Below are positions 27,338 through 36,162 of a stretch of DNA of 64,000 bases, in pieces (within the stretch, counting starts at the first letter, position 1; each line of letters begins with the position of its first letter). A program made the position numbers and the translations under genes. Origin of the DNA: JBDGYW01 sp964580055 (GTDB lineage: Bacteria; Gemmatimonadota; Gemmatimonadetes; Gemmatimonadales; GWC2-71-9). The stretch is taken from the NCBI GenBank assembly GCA_964580055.1, contig CAZOJI010000003.1:1-64000 (forward strand), written 5' to 3'. The notes under the pieces are model-generated. The model was not told the DNA's origin. It did no database searches and saw only the letters and a program-made list of their open reading frames with translations.

Positions 27338-28579
27338 ATGCCTATTCGCGAAGCTTTTTGGCTCGCGCTTCGAATGATCTGGGCGCAGAAGATGAAAAGC
27401 GTCTTCTCAATCATTGGCGTCTTCGTCGGAGTCACCTTCTTGATCGCCGTTGTTACGATCGTCGAGGGGATGAACACGTACATGACAGACGATTTCGCGG
27501 GCGTGCTGCTCGGTGTGAACACTTTCGAGTTGCGCCAGCGCCCCAACGTCCAAGTCGGCAATGTGAGCGACGAGACGCGACGCGAGTGGCGGAGGAGACC
27601 ACGTATCACCTTCGAGGACGCTCACGCCATCCGAGACGGGGTCACGACTCCGGCACTCGTCGGCTGGCAATCGGAGACAGGAGCAACGGTCCGCTATCGT
27701 AACCGCGAGATCGAGGGTGTCAGGGTCACAGGCGCATCGGCGAGCTACTTCGAGATCAAGAGCCTAGTAATCGAGCGTGGCAGAGCCTTCTCCCCGCACG
27801 AGGTGCAGGCGGGGCGACCGGTCGTGGTCATCGGCAGCGAGCTCGCGGATCGGCTGTTTGGGAACGACAATGCGTTAGGCAACGAGATGACAATACGCGG
27901 CCTGCCCTACAGGGTGGTTGGTGTGGTTGAAGAACAGGGAGATGTGTTTGGCATCTCTCTGGACAAATTCGCGGTAGCTCCGGCTACGTCGCCGGTCAAA
28001 CGGTTCGTGAACCCACCCGGGATTGTGGATGGTGTGACGGTCAAGGCGGCCACGATCGAGGAGATGCAGACCGCGATGTCTGAAGCAGAAGCGATAATGA
28101 GGAGCCGAAGAGGACTCAGGCCCGCTGAGGACAACAATTTCACCCTCCAGACTGCCGATGCGGTGCTCGACTTCTGGGACCAGATATACTCGGTTTTGAT
28201 GGTTGCTCTTCCGGGATTGGTCGGTATCTCGCTGGTTGTTGGCGGCATCGTCATCATGAACATCATGCTGATGTCGGTCTCGGAGCGGACCAGGGAGATA
28301 GGAATCAGAAAGTCCCTTGGGGCCCGTCGCCGAGACATTTTGAGGCAATTCCTCGTCGAATCCGCGACATTGGCTACTGTAGGAGCCGCACTGGGAGTGG
28401 CGACCGGGCTATTGCTCGCCCGGATCGTGGACGCCTCCAGTTGGCTGCCCGCCAGTGTTGCCCCTTGGTCGATCGTGGTCGGGGTGGGACTCGGAGCGGG
28501 GGTAGGAATCCTAGCAGGAGTCTATCCCGCCGGCCGCGCCGCCCGACTGGATCCCGTAGTGGCAATGCGACAGGAGTGA
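27338..28579 (+). CDS. MacB-type ABC transporter permease
   Basis: This 413-residue FtsX/MacB-fold permease has a first helix at about 20-45, a periplasmic core domain of about 220 residues, and three C-terminal helices. The cytoplasmic loop SVSERTREIGIRKSLGARRRDILRQFL matches the family coupling-helix region. No ATPase domain is fused. The following gene is a paralogue starting 3 bp downstream, so the two probably form a heterodimer. Family members expel lipoproteins, peptides or antibiotics, or act as mechanotransmitters; the cargo here is unknown. Confidence 0.92.
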   Translation: MPIREAFWLALRMIWAQKMKSVFSIIGVFVGVTFLIAVVTIVEGMNTYMTDDFAGVLLGVNTFELRQRPNVQVGNVSDETRREWRRRPRITFEDAHAIRDGVTTPALVGWQSETGATVRYRNREIEGVRVTGASASYFEIKSLVIERGRAFSPHEVQAGRPVVVIGSELADRLFGNDNALGNEMTIRGLPYRVVGVVEEQGDVFGISLDKFAVAPATSPVKRFVNPPGIVDGVTVKAATIEEMQTAMSEAEAIMRSRRGLRPAEDNNFTLQTADAVLDFWDQIYSVLMVALPGLVGISLVVGGIVIMNIMLMSVSERTREIGIRKSLGARRRDILRQFLVESATLATVGAALGVATGLLLARIVDASSWLPASVAPWSIVVGVGLGAGVGILAGVYPAGRAARLDPVVAMRQE

Positions 28580-28582
28580 GCG

Positions 28583-29809
28583 GTGACATCTCTGATTGAG
28601 GGTGTGGCCATCGCACTCAGTTCGGTTCAGGCTAACAAGGCCCGCGCCGCACTGACCATACTCGGCATCGCGATAGGCGTCATGGTCGTCATGGTCATCG
28701 CCTCAATTGTCCGAGGGATAAACGTCGGCGTGACCGAGATCGTGGAGCAACTAGGGCCTCGTACTTTTTTCGTGTTCCGAGAGTTCCAGGCAGGGATCGT
28801 CGTAGAGGACGGTTCCAGACGACAACGCCCCCCTCCACTATCAGAGGAGGAAGCTGACCGAATCGCCCGATTACCGTCGATCGCGTTCGTGGTGAAAGAC
28901 GAATTCACCAGCCGGACCGTGGAGTACGGCAGCCACAACCTCACGAACGTCGGGATTCAAGGCAGAGGCAGCAAATGGGTCGAAGTGAGCGGGGGAGACA
29001 TTTTTCCCGGTCGCTCGTTCACCCGCGTCGAGGAGCTAGCCAACGATCGGGTAGCGGTTGTCAACGATAAGCTCGCGGACGAGCTGTTCGGCAATCTCGA
29101 CCCGCTGGGGAAACGCATCAAGCTCGGCGGAGTTCCTCATGAGGTCATTGGTGTTTTCAACCCTCCACCCGACATCTTCGGACAAGGCACGCAACCCCAG
29201 GCGGTGGTCCCCCACGGCACTTTCGTCAAGTATCTGCGCAGGTACCGGAGGTCGATTGACGATTTCATGGTAGCGCCGGTTGAAGGGGTGACGGTCGCGG
29301 AGGCAATCGAGGACGTCATCGCCTCAATGCGCAGTATACGCAAACTGCGCCCTGGTGAAGAGAACAACTTCGATGTCGTTACACAAGACAAGCTGCTGGA
29401 GAGCTTCAACCAGGTGACCGGGATGTTCTTCATCGTGATGATAGCTTTGTCGGCAGTCGCTCTCATGGTTGGGGGCATCGGTGTAGTTGCCATCATGATG
29501 ATCTCGGTTACTGAACGCACCAGAGAGATCGGCGTTCGTAAGGCGCTCGGCGCGAAGCGACGAGAGATCTTGTGGCAGTTTCTGGTGGAGGCAGCCACTC
29601 TGACGCTGATTGGTGGAGCCATCGGCATGATCGGCGGGGGCGGTCTGACTCTCCTAGTGAAAGTGCTTACGCCGCTACCTGCCTCCGTACCTCTATGGTC
29701 GGTAGCGGCGGCGCTCTGTGCCGCTACGCTCACCGGAGTCGGATTTGGCCTGTTCCCGGCGGCGAGGGCTGCGCGCCTGAATCCCGTTGAAGCATTGAGA
29801 TACGAGTGA
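28583..29809 (+). CDS. MacB-type ABC transporter permease, second subunit
   Basis: This 408-residue permease has the same layout as the preceding gene: one helix, a periplasmic MacB core, three helices, and SVTERTREIGVRKALGAKRREILWQFL as the coupling loop. It starts at a GTG 3 bp after its partner. The matching nucleotide-binding subunit is not found anywhere in this cluster, although in most relatives it sits next to the adaptor gene. Confidence 0.92.
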   Translation: MTSLIEGVAIALSSVQANKARAALTILGIAIGVMVVMVIASIVRGINVGVTEIVEQLGPRTFFVFREFQAGIVVEDGSRRQRPPPLSEEEADRIARLPSIAFVVKDEFTSRTVEYGSHNLTNVGIQGRGSKWVEVSGGDIFPGRSFTRVEELANDRVAVVNDKLADELFGNLDPLGKRIKLGGVPHEVIGVFNPPPDIFGQGTQPQAVVPHGTFVKYLRRYRRSIDDFMVAPVEGVTVAEAIEDVIASMRSIRKLRPGEENNFDVVTQDKLLESFNQVTGMFFIVMIALSAVALMVGGIGVVAIMMISVTERTREIGVRKALGAKRREILWQFLVEAATLTLIGGAIGMIGGGGLTLLVKVLTPLPASVPLWSVAAALCAATLTGVGFGLFPAARAARLNPVEALRYE

Positions 29810-29900
29810 CGGCTTAGCAAACTTCGACATATAGCGCATCACCCCGATTCCGGCATCCCTACCGACAACGCCGGTCGTCGCCGCTCTCACTGCATCCGTC

Positions 29901-29929
29901 TTGACAGGGATATTATTCAGGACAGATAC
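29901..29929 (+). promoter_or_regulatory. Candidate sigma-70 promoter of bshB1
   Basis: TTGACA at 29901-29906 matches the -35 consensus exactly. With a 17-nt spacer it is followed by AGATAC at 29924-29929, a weak -10 match. It lies about 50 bp upstream of the bshB1 start in a 168-bp gap. A short GC-rich hairpin (about 29932-29952) falls in the predicted leader. Confidence 0.45.
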
Positions 29930-29977
29930 CGCAGCCCGTGCGGCACGGCTAGATACAGAGGGAGCTTTGAGGTACTA

Positions 29978-30703
29978 ATGATTATTGAACCAGTCGATGT
30001 CGTAGCAATTGGCGCGCACCCGGACGACGCTGAACTCACTTGCGGCGGCACACTCGCGAAAGCAGCCCAGTCAGGCTACAGAACGGCCATAATCGACCTG
30101 ACTAGAGGGGAGACTGCGACTCGCGGCACGCCCGAGATCCGCGCGAAAGAAGCAGAAGCGGCAGCGTCATTGCTCGGAGTATCTGTACGCATCAACCTGG
30201 AGTTGCCGGACGCCGGTGTTCTAAACACCAATGAGACCAGGCCGGCGGTTGTATCCACTATCCGACGATTGAAGCCGAGAGTAGCAATCCTCCCGTTTCC
30301 CGTAGGCCGCCATCCAGACCACCGCTCCGCTTCGGAACTCGGTCGGGACGCGTGTTTCCTGAGCGGATTGACCAAGTACCATGCTGAAGGCAGTGTGCAC
30401 AAAGTGCAGAAGCTGGTTTATGCGATGGCGTATCGAGAGGAGCCGGTGAAGCCCACGTTCGTCGTGGATATCACAGACCAGTTCGAAGCCAAGCTCGCGG
30501 CTATCCAATGCTACGTATCCCAGTTCGAAGGCGCATTCGCGGCAGGCGAACTCTACCCGACCGGACAGGCCCTCCCCGACCTGATCCGCACACAGAACCA
30601 ACACTACGGAAGCCTGATTCGTACGGCGTACGGCGAGCCATTCTTGACCGATGAAACAGTCAGAATCGACGATGTCGTGACGATGGGTGTGCAGTCGATC
30701 TGA
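29978..30703 (+). CDS. bshB1: Bacillithiol biosynthesis deacetylase BshB1
   Basis: This zinc deacetylase (LmbE/PIG-L fold, 241 residues) removes acetate from GlcNAc-malate, the second step of bacillithiol synthesis. The N-terminal motif AIGAHPDDAELTCGG (His14, Asp17) and the later GRHPDHRSAS (His115) supply the zinc site. The internal PDAGVLNTNETR and the C-terminal QNQHYGSLIRTAYGEPF are characteristic of BshB1 rather than of mycothiol enzymes. A GAGG ribosome site supports the ATG. bshA and bshC are not in the window. The gene lies 64 bp upstream of mnmA. Its presence indicates bacillithiol as the low-molecular-weight thiol. Confidence 0.93.
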   Translation: MIIEPVDVVAIGAHPDDAELTCGGTLAKAAQSGYRTAIIDLTRGETATRGTPEIRAKEAEAAASLLGVSVRINLELPDAGVLNTNETRPAVVSTIRRLKPRVAILPFPVGRHPDHRSASELGRDACFLSGLTKYHAEGSVHKVQKLVYAMAYREEPVKPTFVVDITDQFEAKLAAIQCYVSQFEGAFAAGELYPTGQALPDLIRTQNQHYGSLIRTAYGEPFLTDETVRIDDVVTMGVQSI

Positions 30704-30767
30704 TCCGGTCATCCGATGAGTATGTTTCGTGGTTAGCCATCAACCTTAGCAAGGGGAAGAGGCTGAA

Positions 30768-31838
30768 TTGACCGGAGAGCGAGTGCTCGTTGCCATGTCC
30801 GGAGGCGTCGACAGCTCCGTGGCAGCGGTGCTCCTCGCCGAACAGGGGTACGAAGTTGTCGGAGTGACGTTGAAGCTCTTCGGCGCAACCGACGGAAGCT
30901 CAGATACGCCCGTTGGTGCGGCGGATCCGATTCGTTCGGCGGCTTCGGTTGCGAAGAGGCTCGATATTCCACACCACGTCTTAGACGTCTCCGACACCTT
31001 TCGAAGTGAGGTGGTCGAGCATTTTGCAGCTGAGTACGAGATGGGAAGAACTCCCATTCCCTGCGTCCGTTGCAACTCACTCATCAAGTTCAAGGAGCTG
31101 CTGAAGTATGCCGATGATCTAGGTTGCCGCTTTCTTGCAACAGGACACTATGCGATCATGCGAAACGGCGCTCTCTACAGGGGAAGAGACCGGGACAAGG
31201 AGCAGACCTATTTCTTGTGGAGAATCGATCGGTCAGTGCTTGTCAGATTGCTGCTCCCGTTGGGTGAGTATGAGAAAGACGAGACTCGTAGTATTGCGCG
31301 AAAGCATGGACTCGGCAATGCACAGCGCCCGGAGTCGGTTGAGATATGCTTTGCGAACGACGACGATTATATCGCGGTACTGTATCACTACCTGGAACTC
31401 GGATCACAAGCCCTTGCACCCGGACCGATCGTTACCACTACCGGGCGAGAAGTGGGTGAGCACAGTGGATATGCACGCTACACGGTCGGCCAGAGACGAC
31501 GACTGCCGGGTGGATTTCCGGAACCGATGTATGTCGTCAGGATCATCCCGGAGGAACGAACCGTTGTGATTGGCACGGAGGGCGACTTGTGGGGAAAGAC
31601 GGTTGTTGTCGGCGAGTTCAACTGGCTGACCACCCCCCTGGAGGTCGGTGACAGTTGCAGGGTAAGCACCCGATACCGGAGCAAGATCATCGACGCCGTC
31701 GTGACCGTGAGCGAGACTTCACGCGACGATCGCTTCCTACTAAGACTGGCCGAGCCGGTGCGCGCCATCACACCGGGGCAGTCGTGCGTGATGTACGATT
31801 TTGATGACCGCCTCTTGGGAGGCGGGGTAATTCAGTGA
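30768..31838 (+). CDS. mnmA: tRNA-specific 2-thiouridylase MnmA
   Basis: MnmA adds sulfur to U34 of Lys, Glu and Gln tRNAs. The PP-loop SGGVDSSV is at residues 11-18. The first catalytic Cys is in PCVRCNSLIKF near 98-108 and the second in EICFANDDDY near 192-201, with ATGHYA and DKEQTYFLWRI between them. The C-terminal VGQRRRLPGG segment and beta-barrel are present. Length is 356 residues, as usual. It starts at a TTG after an AAGAGG element; no closer ATG fits. Confidence 0.95.
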   Translation: MTGERVLVAMSGGVDSSVAAVLLAEQGYEVVGVTLKLFGATDGSSDTPVGAADPIRSAASVAKRLDIPHHVLDVSDTFRSEVVEHFAAEYEMGRTPIPCVRCNSLIKFKELLKYADDLGCRFLATGHYAIMRNGALYRGRDRDKEQTYFLWRIDRSVLVRLLLPLGEYEKDETRSIARKHGLGNAQRPESVEICFANDDDYIAVLYHYLELGSQALAPGPIVTTTGREVGEHSGYARYTVGQRRRLPGGFPEPMYVVRIIPEERTVVIGTEGDLWGKTVVVGEFNWLTTPLEVGDSCRVSTRYRSKIIDAVVTVSETSRDDRFLLRLAEPVRAITPGQSCVMYDFDDRLLGGGVIQ

Positions 31839-31854
31839 TCAGTGAGGAGAAACC

Positions 31855-32214
31855 GTGGATCTAACGCAAAGGGTATCGACAGAGTGTGCGATCGACCATG
31901 AGCGAGCGCTACGTGGCCTGGGCACGTTGTTTACCGCCGTGCGTATGGCAATCAACGCGAACGAGCACAAAGCCTTGAAACAGGCGTTTCCTCAGGTGGA
32001 TGAGTGGTTGGGACATGGAATGATGGGACGAGGCAGAACCGGTGAGATGCTCGCACTGGTCGGGCCGGAGGCCCTCGAGAAAAACCTGAGGCGAGCCGGC
32101 TTTGACGAATCCAATATCCCCAAAATCGGAAAGATCGTTGGTCAAGCACTCAACGATGCTGTCCCAGATATAGGTGCGAAGGTAGCTAGCCGGTTGCCTC
32201 TCATCTCTATGTAG
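31855..32214 (+). CDS. Small protein of unknown function, DUF2780/DUF2267-like
   Basis: This 119-residue predicted soluble protein has GLGTLFTAVRMAINANEHKALKQAFPQVDEWL in two parts, a run that resembles DUF2780 (VcgC/VcgE) and the related helical DUF2267 proteins. A C-terminal helix pair follows (NIPKIGKIVGQALNDAVPDIG). No signal peptide is seen. It starts at a GTG 16 bp after mnmA and may be co-transcribed. Role unknown. Confidence 0.65.
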   Translation: MDLTQRVSTECAIDHERALRGLGTLFTAVRMAINANEHKALKQAFPQVDEWLGHGMMGRGRTGEMLALVGPEALEKNLRRAGFDESNIPKIGKIVGQALNDAVPDIGAKVASRLPLISM

Positions 32215-32332
32215 CTACAATTCATCCCGCACACGGACAGCTGCCGCATTGCTCCGTGGTTTTTGATCTCGAGGGAAGCCCTCGAAGAGTCTGTGAAACC
32301 GGAACGACGCCCCGCGCGTAGAGCGAGTTGGC

Positions 32333-32692
32333 ATGCATTCATTCATTGCGCGAGTTCTGATCGCTGCATTTGGCTTCTGGGTCGCGGACGAGCTGCTCTC
32401 CGGAGTTCAGTTCGATTCGACGGCCGCGCTGCTGATCGCAGCCCTACTGCTGGGAATTGCGAACGCGGTTGTGCGCCCGGTTGTTTTCGTCCTCACCCTC
32501 CCTATCACCTTCTTGACACTCGGTTTGTTCATCCTGGTGGTCAACGGCCTCATGGTTCTGCTCGTCAGCGGAATCATGTCGTCGTTCCACATCGATTCGC
32601 TGGGCACCGCCGTGCTCGCCTCGCTCATTGTCGGATTGACTGGTTGGGCCGCCAACCGCTTCGTAGGCCAGGAATCCACACGCTCCCGTTGA
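32333..32692 (+). CDS. YvlD/phage-holin-4 family membrane protein
   Basis: This is a 119-residue integral membrane protein with four predicted helices. The GIANAVVRPVVFVLTLPITFLTLGLF pattern (shown here in part) is the signature of the YvlD/DUF360 family, which in Bacillus is linked to envelope-stress operons. The C-terminal end is basic. It converges on the yjbQ-like gene, with 23 bp between the two stop codons and no terminator hairpin visible. Confidence 0.85.
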   Translation: MHSFIARVLIAAFGFWVADELLSGVQFDSTAALLIAALLLGIANAVVRPVVFVLTLPITFLTLGLFILVVNGLMVLLVSGIMSSFHIDSLGTAVLASLIVGLTGWAANRFVGQESTRSR

Positions 32693-32715
32693 AACGCCGG
32701 TCGCGCGCTCGGCAA

Positions 32716-33147
32716 CTACACTCGAACTCCAAACACCACGGCCACAACTTTTCTCGACCGACCGTGGTTATCGAAATTGATCGCGACGATCTGCTGCCAC
32801 GTGCCCAATGCCAGGCGACCTTCTATCACTGGAACGGAAAGAGCCGTCTTGAGCAACGCTGAGCGAACATGGGAGAATCCGTTCCCATCCCCCCATCTTG
32901 CGTTGTGTTTGTAGTGCTCATTTGCCGGCGCCAGCCTCTCGATCGCATCCTCGAGATCGGCAAGCGCACCAGATTCGTACTCGATGGTTGTGATGCCACC
33001 AGTGGAGCCCACCACCTCGACAACAACAAGGCCGGTCCGGATACCGGATTCTGAAACTAGAGATTCGATCTCGGAAGTGATGTCACGGTGTCCAAAGTTG
33101 GCGGGCAAACTGAATGTCCAACGCCTCTCGCTTGACTTTAGCGTCAT
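32716..33147 (-). CDS. YjbQ family (UPF0047) protein with altered active-site motif
   Basis: This 143-residue protein matches the YjbQ fold: an N-terminal strand, ITSEIESLVSESGIRTGLVVVEV, a central helix with YKHNARWGDGNGFSHVRSALL, and the closing LALGTWQQIVAINFDNHGRSRKVVAVVFG. YjbQ proteins have weak thiamine-phosphate synthase activity and an unclear native role. The usual HTTAxxxINE segment reads GSTGGITTIEYE here, so the conserved His is Gly. The ATG start has a strong GGGGGGAG site 4-5 nt upstream. Activity may be changed or lost. Confidence 0.82.
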   Translation of the reverse strand: MTLKSSERRWTFSLPANFGHRDITSEIESLVSESGIRTGLVVVEVVGSTGGITTIEYESGALADLEDAIERLAPANEHYKHNARWGDGNGFSHVRSALLKTALSVPVIEGRLALGTWQQIVAINFDNHGRSRKVVAVVFGVRV

Positions 33148-33427
33148 ATCTCCCCCCCTGGGAGGTCAAGTTCGGGACGCCCGATAATGTCAATTTCGGG
33201 CTCACACTGGAAGATGGGTATTCTGCGGCAGTGAAGTAACACCCCTTCCCGAGATGGCTTGGAAAGTCAGTCCTGGAAAGGGACGCCTCAGGCGCCAGCA
33301 TGGCAAACATGGTGTCTCCGCCATTGCGAAAGCCCGGCGTGCCTCAATATCTTCGTGACGATTAGGCTTTGCGCCAAGAATAGATACTCGTGATTCTAGT
33401 GACATTGCACCGCGGAAACACAAACGC

Positions 33428-34246
33428 ATGACCATGGACATGAGAAACTGCTTATTTGCCGCCTTGACCTTAGTGATCGTGACTCTCGTTGGCTGCGGAC
33501 CGCGCAAAACGAGCAGGGAGCTGATCTTTTTGGACGGACGCGCCGTGGCCCCCGCTCTCGATTCCGTCTACGCCATGACCGCCCACGACATTCCCGGAGT
33601 GGTCTTGTTGGATCGGCATACGGGTGACGTGGACACACTAGGAGCGGAAGTACTGTCCAGTCCCGTTCACTCGCAGTGGCTCGAAGGTTCCTGGTATGTA
33701 TCAGACGTGGTAGACGGTGAGCCGGCGATAGTCGTGTTCAATCCTGACGGCACATTGGCTCGCCGTATAGATCTCGGCGATATTGCCTCTGCGCCCCATC
33801 AATTCGCCGTCTTGCCAGATGGCAGAATAATCGTAGAGGCTACCGATGGTCGCCTCGTGGCCTTGCAGGACGACAGTCTGGACACATTTGCTCTGACCGA
33901 ATCCGGCTCACGCCCCGGACTCGTGGTTGCAGCGCGCGGAGGCGTGCTGCACGCCGTGGCCGATCGCACCATTACCCTTTACAATGGTCTGGGCAAGATT
34001 CGTTGGCGCATAGAATGGCCATGGGATGACACGATCTATGCGGCCGATCTGGCGGTCGACACGGAGAGCCGAACACACCTTCTGGCTGGCCAGGAAACAG
34101 AGCACACCTTCTTGGTTTTCGGCTTTTCCCAGACAACGGGAGAAGTGATCAGGTGGTCACGCGAGGGCCCCTTGGCGACTTTCGTCGTCGGCCGGATGGG
34201 CGAGATTTATCCTGATTCAGCTGCGAATTGGTTGAGCGGATGGTGA
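33428..34246 (+). CDS. Lipoprotein, probable beta-propeller-like
   Basis: This 272-residue protein has a lipoprotein signal peptide, with a LVGC lipobox near residue 23. The mature protein shows repeated short strand pairs separated by Asp/Gly turns (DGRIIVEATDGRLVAL, GGVLHAVADRTITLYNG, NPDGTLARRIDLG), as found in NHL-like or 6-bladed propellers. It is too short for a full six-bladed ring unless it pairs. It stands alone, 280 bp downstream of the divergent yjbQ-like gene, and converges on dnaJ with 5 bp between stop codons. I see no enzymatic motif. Confidence 0.72.
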   Translation: MTMDMRNCLFAALTLVIVTLVGCGPRKTSRELIFLDGRAVAPALDSVYAMTAHDIPGVVLLDRHTGDVDTLGAEVLSSPVHSQWLEGSWYVSDVVDGEPAIVVFNPDGTLARRIDLGDIASAPHQFAVLPDGRIIVEATDGRLVALQDDSLDTFALTESGSRPGLVVAARGGVLHAVADRTITLYNGLGKIRWRIEWPWDDTIYAADLAVDTESRTHLLAGQETEHTFLVFGFSQTTGEVIRWSREGPLATFVVGRMGEIYPDSAANWLSGW

Positions 34247-34251
34247 ACGGG

Positions 34252-35346
34252 TCAGTATTTCAAACCAGCAGCTGAAGCGAAACCTTCGAGCAACTTCTTC
34301 TGCTCCGGTGTCAAATCCTTTGGGATCTCTACCGCGATCTCGACGAACTGGTCGCCGCGGCGTCCGTTCCTCTCCACACCTTGACCCTTTATGCGAAGTT
34401 TGCGTCCAGGTTGAGTGCCGGGAGGAATCCGCAAAACAACCTTGCTCCCATGGATGGTCCGTACCTGGAGCTTTGTGCCCAAAGCCGCCTGTGCCAGGTT
34501 GAGTGGGATCGTACAGTAGATGTTGAGTCCGTCACGTCGGAAGAAACGGTCGGGTTTGACTTGAAACGTCACGATCAAGTCGCCTGGTTTGCCCCCGGTT
34601 GGGTTGCGTTGTCCCTGCCCTTTGAGGCGTACCTTGTGTCCTGAGTCAGTACCAGGCGGGACATTGACTAGTACCTTCTTTTGAACCGTTACTTCTCCCG
34701 TTTCCGAGCAGGTACCGCATGGCTTGCTAGCTTTCTTGCCGCGACCGCGGCAGGCCGGGCACGGCCGGGGCACAGAGAAGCTACCTTGTCCAAATGTCAC
34801 CTGTCCGCGACCGCCGCATTCTTCACAGACCGTAACCTTGGCACCAGGAGCAGCACCGGTTCCACCGCACTGAGGGCATGCTTCGGTGACGGGAATGGTT
34901 ATGGGAACCTTGCCTCCAAGAGCCGCTTGCTTGAAGGAAATCTCAACAACCGTCTCGATCGGCTCCACATCCCCTGAACGCCTTCCCCTACCGAAAATGG
35001 ACGAGAAGATGTCGCCCAACCCGGAGAACCCACCTCCCATGCCACCGAAATCGAAGTCCTCTACCCGGCTGGTACCTCCTCCTGGTCCACGCCCAGCCCA
35101 ACTCTTTGCTCCTCCCGCAAACGATCCGAACTTGCGCATCGTATCGTACTGCTTTCGCTGTTCCGGATCGCTCAGGACCGAATGGGCCTCGGAAACCTCC
35201 TTGAACCTCTCTGCTGCGGCTGTGTCGTTGGGGTTCGCATCAGGATGGTATTTCTTTGCGAGGCGTCGATATGCCTTCTTGATCTCCTCGGGAGATGCCT
35301 TCTCTGATATGCCAAGGATCTGGTAGTAATCTTTGCCCTGGGTCAT
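34252..35346 (-). CDS. dnaJ: Chaperone protein DnaJ
   Basis: This type-I DnaJ has 364 residues. The J domain has HPD at 34-36, followed by a Gly/Phe-rich linker with GGMGGGFSGLG. The zinc-binding domain has four repeats: CPQCGGTG, CEECGGRG, CPACRGRG and CGTCSETG, the last slightly divergent. The C-terminal substrate-binding domains follow. grpE lies 3 bp upstream. DnaJ feeds clients to DnaK; dnaK itself is not in the window. Confidence 0.97.
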   Translation of the reverse strand: MTQGKDYYQILGISEKASPEEIKKAYRRLAKKYHPDANPNDTAAAERFKEVSEAHSVLSDPEQRKQYDTMRKFGSFAGGAKSWAGRGPGGGTSRVEDFDFGGMGGGFSGLGDIFSSIFGRGRRSGDVEPIETVVEISFKQAALGGKVPITIPVTEACPQCGGTGAAPGAKVTVCEECGGRGQVTFGQGSFSVPRPCPACRGRGKKASKPCGTCSETGEVTVQKKVLVNVPPGTDSGHKVRLKGQGQRNPTGGKPGDLIVTFQVKPDRFFRRDGLNIYCTIPLNLAQAALGTKLQVRTIHGSKVVLRIPPGTQPGRKLRIKGQGVERNGRRGDQFVEIAVEIPKDLTPEQKKLLEGFASAAGLKY

Positions 35347-35349
35347 GCG

Positions 35350-36018
35350 TCAGTCTCGGATCTCTTGACTCGCTGGAGTCACGAACACCTGCACTCGCGC
35401 AGGACGCAGAAGATTGCCCTGGAACCGATATCCAACCTGAAGAACTGCGGCGATCCGGTCCACATAATCTTCGTCAGGGGCGAGAGCCGTGGATACGGCT
35501 TCATGGTCGTTGGGATCGAACTGCTCACCTACGCTTCCAACCTTCACCAGTCCCGCTCCCTCCAGTTCTCGCAGGAGACTGCGTTCCACCATCCGCACAC
35601 CGGCAATCACATCCTCCACGCTGGCTTCCGCGGGATCGACAGCCGAAACCCGTTCGAGGTTGTCGAGCGTCTCCAGTATCAACCGGACGATTTCGGAACG
35701 ACCATCTTGACGAATCTCGCTTCGCTGTCGCTCTACTCGCTTGCGAAAGTTGTCGAATTCCGCAGCCAACCGTAGATAGCTATCCTTCTGCGCCTCTACT
35801 TCGGCTTCTAGGCGCTCGACAGCGGCTTCCGGCGCCTCAACTAGGGCGTGCTGGTCGGTTGCGGCTGATGCGTCCGATTCAGCAGCTAGTTCCTCATACG
35901 CAGCTCCCGCTTCCGCGTCCCCCTCAGACTCATCAATATGCTCTACCGGTTCGACTTCCTCGCCGGCCTGTTCCCCTACCTCACCCACTTCAACCCGGTC
36001 TCGTTTGCGCTTCTTCAT
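35350..36018 (-). CDS. grpE: Nucleotide exchange factor GrpE
   Basis: GrpE releases ADP from DnaK. An acidic, disordered N-terminus (about 1-75) is followed by a long coiled-coil helix (EAQKDSYLRLAAEFDNFRKR) and a C-terminal beta domain with FDPNDHEAVSTALAPDED and VLQVGYRFQGNLLRPARV, the GrpE signature. I chose the ATG at 36018; the frame reaches a TTG at 36039, which would add seven residues. No CIRCE inverted repeat is seen upstream, so heat control, if any, is by another route. The last gene before it is cinA, 144 bp away. Confidence 0.95.
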   Translation of the reverse strand: MKKRKRDRVEVGEVGEQAGEEVEPVEHIDESEGDAEAGAAYEELAAESDASAATDQHALVEAPEAAVERLEAEVEAQKDSYLRLAAEFDNFRKRVERQRSEIRQDGRSEIVRLILETLDNLERVSAVDPAEASVEDVIAGVRMVERSLLRELEGAGLVKVGSVGEQFDPNDHEAVSTALAPDEDYVDRIAAVLQVGYRFQGNLLRPARVQVFVTPASQEIRD

Positions 36019-36162
36019 GTTAGGTTCCAATGTCGTCAATTGCAGTCGGTTGCTCCTTCGCGAACCTTTCAGTTGCTCGAACTATAAAGCAGGTGCAAAG
36101 AACACACCATCCAACTCTGCCGTATTGACATACACTTGCCATCGAGGCATTCAGAAGCGGCA

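Noticed and set aside
36019..36162. CIRCE or other heat-shock operator upstream of grpE
   Set aside because: No TTAGCACTC-N9-GAGTGCTAA-like inverted repeat is present.
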